9,653 bases of DNA from Bacteroidales bacterium (GTDB lineage: Bacteria > Bacteroidota > Bacteroidia > Bacteroidales > JAAUTT01): positions 1 through 9,653 of the forward strand of contig JANXXY010000021.1 of the NCBI GenBank assembly GCA_025350365.1, given 5' to 3'. This document shows, in pieces, positions 5,899 through 9,653 of the stretch (positions are counted from its first letter, which is position 1; each line of letters begins with the position of its first letter). The notes under the pieces were generated by a model, which saw nothing but the letters and a program-made list of their open reading frames with translations, did not search any database and was not told the origin of the DNA. A program made the translations under genes and the position numbers.

Positions 5899-7443
5899 AT
5901 GCCACTGAAAAACAAAATTCTGGAACTTCAAAAACGTAGAGAACTTGTTCAGCAGGGAGGGGGAGAAAAAGCCATCGAAAAACAAATTGCGATGGGTAAG
6001 CTTACAGCTCGTGAGCGTATTACCTCAATTGTTGATAAAGATTCTTTTAACGAATATGATCTATTCGTTGAACATGATGCCAGAGATTTTGACATGGATA
6101 AGGTAACGCTCGCCGGCGATGGTGTAATTACCGGAACCGGGACAATTTACGGGCAACCCATCGGAATTTATGCCCAGGATTTTACCGTTGCAGGCGGTTC
6201 ACTTGGTTCAATGCATGCACGCAAGATCACCAAAATCATGGATCACACCTTGAAATTGAAAATGCCATTGATTGGCATAAACGACTCGGGAGGAGCCCGT
6301 ATTCAGGAAGGTGTAAATTCACTTGCTGGTTATGGCGAAATTTTCTTCCGTAATACATTAGCTTCCGGTGTAATTCCTCAAATATCGGTAATTCTGGGTC
6401 CTTGTGCCGGCGGAGCAGTTTACTCACCCGCCTTGACTGACTTCGTATTTGTGGTCGATAAAATTTCGAAAATGTTTATTACCGGTCCTGAAGTAATAAA
6501 AAGCGTACTTGGCGAAGAAATCAGTCAGGAAGACCTGGGTGGTGCAAAAGTACATAGTGCAATTACAGGAAATGCCCATTTCTATGCCGAATCCGAACAG
6601 GAATGTTTTGAACAGATTACTAGATTATTGAGCTTTATTCCTTGGAATAACATCAAAAAGGCTACCAAGATTGAGCCAAAACTTCCAAATACCAAGCTCA
6701 AAATAGATAAAATTATTCCCGAAGATGCTAAACAACCATACGATGTTCGCGATGTTGTAAAATGCTTGGTAGACAATTCCGACTTCTTCGAAGTACAGGA
6801 ATACTGGGCTGCCAATGCCGTTATCGGTTTTGGACGTATCGGTGGCGAAACCGTTGGTTTTGTTTGTAACCAACCTTTGGTGCTTGCTGGTGTTCTGGAT
6901 TGCGATTCCTCAGATAAAATAGCCCGTTTTATTCGCTATTGCGATGCATTTAATATCCCTATCATCACATTGGTTGACCTTCCGGGTTATCTTCCGGGTG
7001 TTGATCAGGAACATGCCGGTGTAATCCGTCACGGAGCCAAGATTCTGTATTCATACAGTGAAGCGACTGTTCCTAAAGTAACTCTTATTCTTCGTAAAGC
7101 TTATGGTGGCGGCTATATTGCAATGGGATCACGTCATCTTCGCGCCGACTTTGTATTTGCATGGCCAACTGCCGAAATTGCGGTAATGGGTCCCGAAGGA
7201 GCTGCCAATATTATTTTCCGTAAGGAAATTCTGGCTGCCGAAGATCCTGAAAAAATGCGCAAGCAAAAAGTTCAGGAATACAAAGAGAAATTTGCTAATC
7301 CATATGTAGCAGCTTCCAAAGGGTATATTGATGCCGTAATTGAACCGCACGAAACCAGATCAAGAGTAATTCATGCTCTGGAAGTATCAACATATAAAGA
7401 TGCCGGAATGCCTCGTAAGAAACATGGTCTTCCTCCGTTTTAA
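5899..7443 (+). CDS. Acyl-CoA carboxylase carboxyltransferase subunit (PccB/MmdA family)
   Basis: The 514-residue protein is a crotonase-fold carboxyltransferase that moves a carboxyl group between biotin and an acyl-CoA, most likely propionyl-/methylmalonyl-CoA. It is full length for PccB and for the alpha subunit of methylmalonyl-CoA decarboxylase. The N-domain carries the oxyanion turns INDSGGARIQEG (127-138) and GPCAGGAVYSPALTDF (167-182). The C-domain has DLPGYLPGVDQEHAGVIRHGAK (360-381) and GGGYIAMGSRHLRADFVFAWPT (403-424), then MGPEGAANIIF (430-440). D417 aligns with the Asp that favours propionyl-CoA over acetyl-CoA in actinomycete PccB (from memory). The next gene, 68 nt on, encodes the biotin carrier. 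No biotin carboxylase or sodium-pumping beta subunit is present, so carboxylase and decarboxylase roles cannot be told apart here. It could serve the succinate-propionate pathway. Confidence 0.92.
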   Translation: MPLKNKILELQKRRELVQQGGGEKAIEKQIAMGKLTARERITSIVDKDSFNEYDLFVEHDARDFDMDKVTLAGDGVITGTGTIYGQPIGIYAQDFTVAGGSLGSMHARKITKIMDHTLKLKMPLIGINDSGGARIQEGVNSLAGYGEIFFRNTLASGVIPQISVILGPCAGGAVYSPALTDFVFVVDKISKMFITGPEVIKSVLGEEISQEDLGGAKVHSAITGNAHFYAESEQECFEQITRLLSFIPWNNIKKATKIEPKLPNTKLKIDKIIPEDAKQPYDVRDVVKCLVDNSDFFEVQEYWAANAVIGFGRIGGETVGFVCNQPLVLAGVLDCDSSDKIARFIRYCDAFNIPIITLVDLPGYLPGVDQEHAGVIRHGAKILYSYSEATVPKVTLILRKAYGGGYIAMGSRHLRADFVFAWPTAEIAVMGPEGAANIIFRKEILAAEDPEKMRKQKVQEYKEKFANPYVAASKGYIDAVIEPHETRSRVIHALEVSTYKDAGMPRKKHGLPPF

Positions 7444-7511
7444 AGTGCATTGTTCCTGTTTCGGAAAATGGTACGAATTAATATTACTCATTCAGTCAAA
7501 CTAAAAAGTGT

Positions 7512-7856
7512 ATGACAATGCAGACAAAAAATTCAAACGGAGATGAAAAGCCAAAGTTTCAATCTTTCACGGTAGATGAAACTACCTATCAAACGCTTCT
7601 GACGCCTGCTTTTGAAAAGCGCAAAGTATGGCAAAAGCCTGACGAAAAGAAAATTTTATCATCGCTGCCGGGTACTGCTGTAAAAATTAATGTTCATAAG
7701 GGTGATAAAGTAAAGGTGGGACAACCCATTCTGGTTTTTGAATCAATGAAAATGATGAATACAGTTACCGCCTATCAGGATGGTGTTATTAAAGAAATAT
7801 TTATTAAACCTGGTGATAAATTTTCAAAGAATTATTTGATTTTTGAATTCGAATAA
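7512..7856 (+). CDS. Biotin carboxyl carrier protein (biotin/lipoyl attachment domain)
   Basis: This 114-residue protein ends in a biotinyl domain (about 45-114): SLPGTAVKINVHKGDKVKVG, then FESMKMMNTV with K80 as the biotin-accepting lysine 34 residues from the C-terminus, then GVIKEIFIKPGD. The motif is SMKM instead of the commoner AMKM. The first 40 or so residues are charged and probably form a linker or docking region; they lack the long Pro/Ala hinge of E. coli AccB. A second ATG two codons in (7518) is an alternative start. It follows the carboxyltransferase gene by 68 nt and is followed at once by a terminator, so the pair forms a transcription unit. Its job is to carry carboxybiotin between that subunit and a partner encoded elsewhere. 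Lipoylation is less likely, given the Met-Lys-Met context. Confidence 0.9.
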   Translation: MTMQTKNSNGDEKPKFQSFTVDETTYQTLLTPAFEKRKVWQKPDEKKILSSLPGTAVKINVHKGDKVKVGQPILVFESMKMMNTVTAYQDGVIKEIFIKPGDKFSKNYLIFEFE

Positions 7857-7871
7857 CCAGAAGCAATCAAT

Positions 7872-7904
7872 AAAAAAGGCGATCCAAAACGGGTCGCCTT
7901 TTTT
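7872..7904. terminator. Bidirectional Rho-independent terminator
   Basis: A 14-bp stem (7872-7885 with 7891-7904, core GGCGA/TCGCC, one G-U pair) closes the 5-nt loop AAAAC. The A6 and T6 ends supply a U-tract in either direction. It starts 15 nt after the biotin carrier stop and 31 nt beyond the gltX stop on the other strand, so it serves both convergent genes. Confidence 0.93.
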
Positions 7905-7935
7905 ATTCAAGGTATCACTTGGTTAATGAACCGAA

Positions 7936-9468
7936 TTATTCAGATTTAATGGAATTTAAAGCTTTCTCAATGCGAGCTATTACCTCGTCTTTGCCAAGCA
8001 TTTCGGCAATTACCGGAAGATCAGGTCCAAATGACCCCCCAACCAGCGAAAGACGCAATGTATTCATGATACTTCCCATGTTTGCCTGCTTTTCTTCCAC
8101 AAAGTGATGGATGGAATCTTTGAATGCTTCGGCTGTAAAAGGCTCAATTTTACGAATAACCCCTTTAATATCGGATATCAACGATGGGATATTATCTTTC
8201 CATCGTTTTTTAACCACATCAGCATCGTAACTATCTGGAGAAACAAAGAAAAAAGAGGCTTGTTGCCACATCTCATGAACAAAATTCACCCTTTCTTTTA
8301 CCAGAGAAACAACCTTTACCACGTAATCGAAATTAGATGTAACACCCATTTGTGCCAGGAGTTTTTCAAATTCGCAGCCAAGCTCCTCATTATCCCGACT
8401 AATAAGGTATTGATGATTAAACCATTTGGCTTTTTCGAAATCAAACTTGGCTCCGGCTTTATGTACATGTTCAATGGAAAAATGTACAACAAGGTCATCC
8501 AATGAAAAAATCTCCTTTTCCGTTCCCGGATTCCATCCCAACATTGCAAGCATGTTGATAAAAGCTTCGGGAAAATAACCCGATTCGCGATATCCTGAAG
8601 AAAGTTCTCCGCTAACCGGATCCTTCCATAGCAAAGGGAAAACCGGAAATCCCAGCCGATCACCATCGCGTTTACTGAGCTTCCCTTTGCCATCAGGTTT
8701 CAGTAATAGCGGTAGATGGGCAAATAAAGGCATCGTATTTTCCCAACCCAGATAACGATACAGCAATACATGCAATGGCAAAGATGGAAGCCATTCTTCA
8801 CCCCGGATAACATGGGATATTTCCATCAAATGATCATCCACCACGTTGGCCAGATGATAGGTTGGAAAACCGTCAGATTTAAAAAGCACTTTATCATCTA
8901 ATGTGGACGTGTTCACTTCAATTCGTTCCCGAACCAAATCGTTCGCTTTTACCAATTCGTTTTCGGGCATTTTAATGCGAATAACAAACGGCTCGCCAGC
9001 CCTTAGCTTTTGATCAACCACATCTGCCGGTAAAGTAAGAGAGTTTTTCATTCGCCCACGCACCTTTGAGCTATAGCTGGTATTGCTGGCTTTGGCATCT
9101 TCAAGCTCCTTACGAAGTTTTTCAAGTTCTTCGGAAGTATCGAAAGCATAATACGCATATCCATCGTCCACCAATTGTTCAGCATACTCGCGATATATCT
9201 CCTTACGCTCACTTTGACGATAGGGAGCATGCGGACCGCCAATTCCAACACCCTCATCAGGCATAATACCCGCCCATTTTAACGAATCGATAATATATTG
9301 TTCGGCTCCGGGGACAAACCGACCCTGGTCGGTATCTTCAATACGAAGTAAAAAATCGCCCCCGTTTTTTTTGGCAAAAAGATAATTATACAAAGCAGTG
9401 CGCACACCACCAATATGCAGAGGTCCGGTAGGACTGGGCGCAAAACGCACTCTTACTCGTTTGTTCAT
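7936..9468 (-). CDS. gltX: Glutamyl-tRNA synthetase
   Basis: GluRS is a cytosolic class I synthetase that charges tRNA-Glu with glutamate using ATP. The 510-residue protein begins with the catalytic Rossmann domain: RFAPSPTGPLHIGGVRTALY (8-27) contains the HIGH-type motif, LRIEDTD (41-47) the glutamate pocket region, and KGKLSKRDGD (261-270) the KMSKS-type loop. An extra segment after it (about 276-297, WKDPVSGELSSGYRESG) is one I recall from Bacteroidota homologues. The helical anticodon-binding part fills about 330-510. The cysteine zinc cluster of E. coli GluRS is absent, as in many other bacteria. The ATG at 9468 directly precedes the conserved N-terminus, so the start is secure. A -7 element lies just upstream (9490-9483) and a shared terminator downstream. 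It forms a single-gene unit. Confidence 0.97.
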   Translation of the reverse strand: MNKRVRVRFAPSPTGPLHIGGVRTALYNYLFAKKNGGDFLLRIEDTDQGRFVPGAEQYIIDSLKWAGIMPDEGVGIGGPHAPYRQSERKEIYREYAEQLVDDGYAYYAFDTSEELEKLRKELEDAKASNTSYSSKVRGRMKNSLTLPADVVDQKLRAGEPFVIRIKMPENELVKANDLVRERIEVNTSTLDDKVLFKSDGFPTYHLANVVDDHLMEISHVIRGEEWLPSLPLHVLLYRYLGWENTMPLFAHLPLLLKPDGKGKLSKRDGDRLGFPVFPLLWKDPVSGELSSGYRESGYFPEAFINMLAMLGWNPGTEKEIFSLDDLVVHFSIEHVHKAGAKFDFEKAKWFNHQYLISRDNEELGCEFEKLLAQMGVTSNFDYVVKVVSLVKERVNFVHEMWQQASFFFVSPDSYDADVVKKRWKDNIPSLISDIKGVIRKIEPFTAEAFKDSIHHFVEEKQANMGSIMNTLRLSLVGGSFGPDLPVIAEMLGKDEVIARIEKALNSIKSE

Positions 9469-9482
9469 TTTCTGTTTTTTTG

Positions 9483-9490
9483 CAAAGATA
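9483..9490 (-). promoter_or_regulatory. Probable -7 promoter element of gltX
   Basis: Minus-strand TATCTTTG matches TAnnTTTG exactly and is identical to the element before tgt. It ends 14 nt before the gltX ATG, implying a leader of roughly 10 nt. The nearest TTG upstream lies 28 nt away, too far for a standard -33 box. Confidence 0.55.
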
Positions 9491-9521
9491 TATAATAATA
9501 GTTGTAGGTAGTAGATATCAA

Positions 9522-9630
9522 GTCGCTAAACGAAGCAATACTTAACCCAAAGTACTTCGTATTTATTTAAAATCAGTAGTAACCGAGAAAACAATTTGAA
9601 TTTGAGATTACTCACTTCGTTCTAAATGAC
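9522..9630. repeat. Degenerate inverted intergenic repeat pair
   Basis: GTCGCTAAACGAAGCAATAC (9522-9541) and the reverse complement of 9604-9630 (GTCATTTAGAACGAAG, then TGAGTAATCTC) share the pattern GTC-AACGAAG with A/T-rich tails, in opposite orientation. Both resemble worn copies of the GTCATTGCGAGGAACGAAGCAATC class of dispersed intergenic repeats, which I know from memory in many bacterial genomes. A hairpin (9530-9535 plus 9539-9543 with 9550-9560, 11 bp with a 3-nt bulge) lies in the left half. No gene is visible between gltX and the window end. Confidence 0.4.
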
Positions 9631-9653
9631 AATCAGCAATTTATGGTTAGTCG

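Noticed and set aside
6582..7350. Minus-strand open frames opposite the carboxyltransferase gene
   Set aside because: They overlap each other and a highly conserved coding region, and resemble no protein family.
7936..8505. Plus-strand open frames of 62 and 133 codons opposite gltX (7919-8107, 8104-8505)
   Set aside because: They lie antisense to a well-conserved synthetase, have no recognisable domain, and look like by-products of its codon pattern.
1..9653. A hidden novel defence, mobile or biosynthetic system
   Set aside because: All substantial genes belong to recognised housekeeping or metabolic families, and no transposase, integrase, nuclease, toxin or repeat-spacer array is visible.

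Overview
The window looks like chromosomal DNA from a member of the Bacteroidota. Three things point there: promoter elements matching the phylum's -7 consensus TAnnTTTG (upstream of rpmH, tgt and gltX), A-rich gene leaders without Shine-Dalgarno sequences, and protein variants I associate with the phylum (a Tgt lacking the zinc cysteines, a GluRS with an insertion after the KLSKR loop). A marine or anaerobic lineage near Marinilabiliales is plausible, but that is inference. Most of the window is housekeeping sequence. The less ordinary material is in the intergenic DNA.

Layout. Positions 1-408 (+) hold the 3' end of a SpoIIE/PP2C-type phosphatase gene. A minus-strand cluster follows, read from right to left: a membrane GT2 glycosyltransferase (3172-2030), an ECF-type sigma factor (2039-1440), rsmG (1428-805) and rpmH (703-548). 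The glycosyltransferase and sigma genes overlap by 10 nt, and sigma and rsmG are 11 nt apart. rpmH is only 51 codons long, has its own promoter at 751-780, and ends in a strong terminator at 476-520.

Divergent from that cluster, on the plus strand, tgt (3288-4418) and an LptF/LptG-type permease gene (4415-5509) are joined by an ATGA stop/start overlap. A 389-bp AT-rich gap follows. It contains a 17-bp imperfect inverted repeat with nested stems, symmetrically flanked by a 6-bp direct repeat, and a separate hairpin just before the next start codon. Then come a carboxyltransferase subunit of the propionyl-CoA carboxylase / methylmalonyl-CoA decarboxylase family (5899-7443) and a small biotin carrier protein (7512-7856), closed by a near-perfect bidirectional terminator at 7872-7904. 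gltX (9468-7936) converges on that terminator. The last 180 bp carry the gltX promoter element and degenerate repeat-like sequence.

How the genes fit together. Translation is the main theme: RsmG modifies 16S rRNA, L34 is part of the large subunit, Tgt makes queuosine precursors in tRNA, and GluRS charges tRNA-Glu. The envelope is served by the permease (LPS export) and probably the glycosyltransferase. The carboxyltransferase and biotin carrier are two parts of a biotin enzyme whose third part is not encoded here. I found no phage, CRISPR, toxin-antitoxin or defence genes, and no convincing new multi-gene system.
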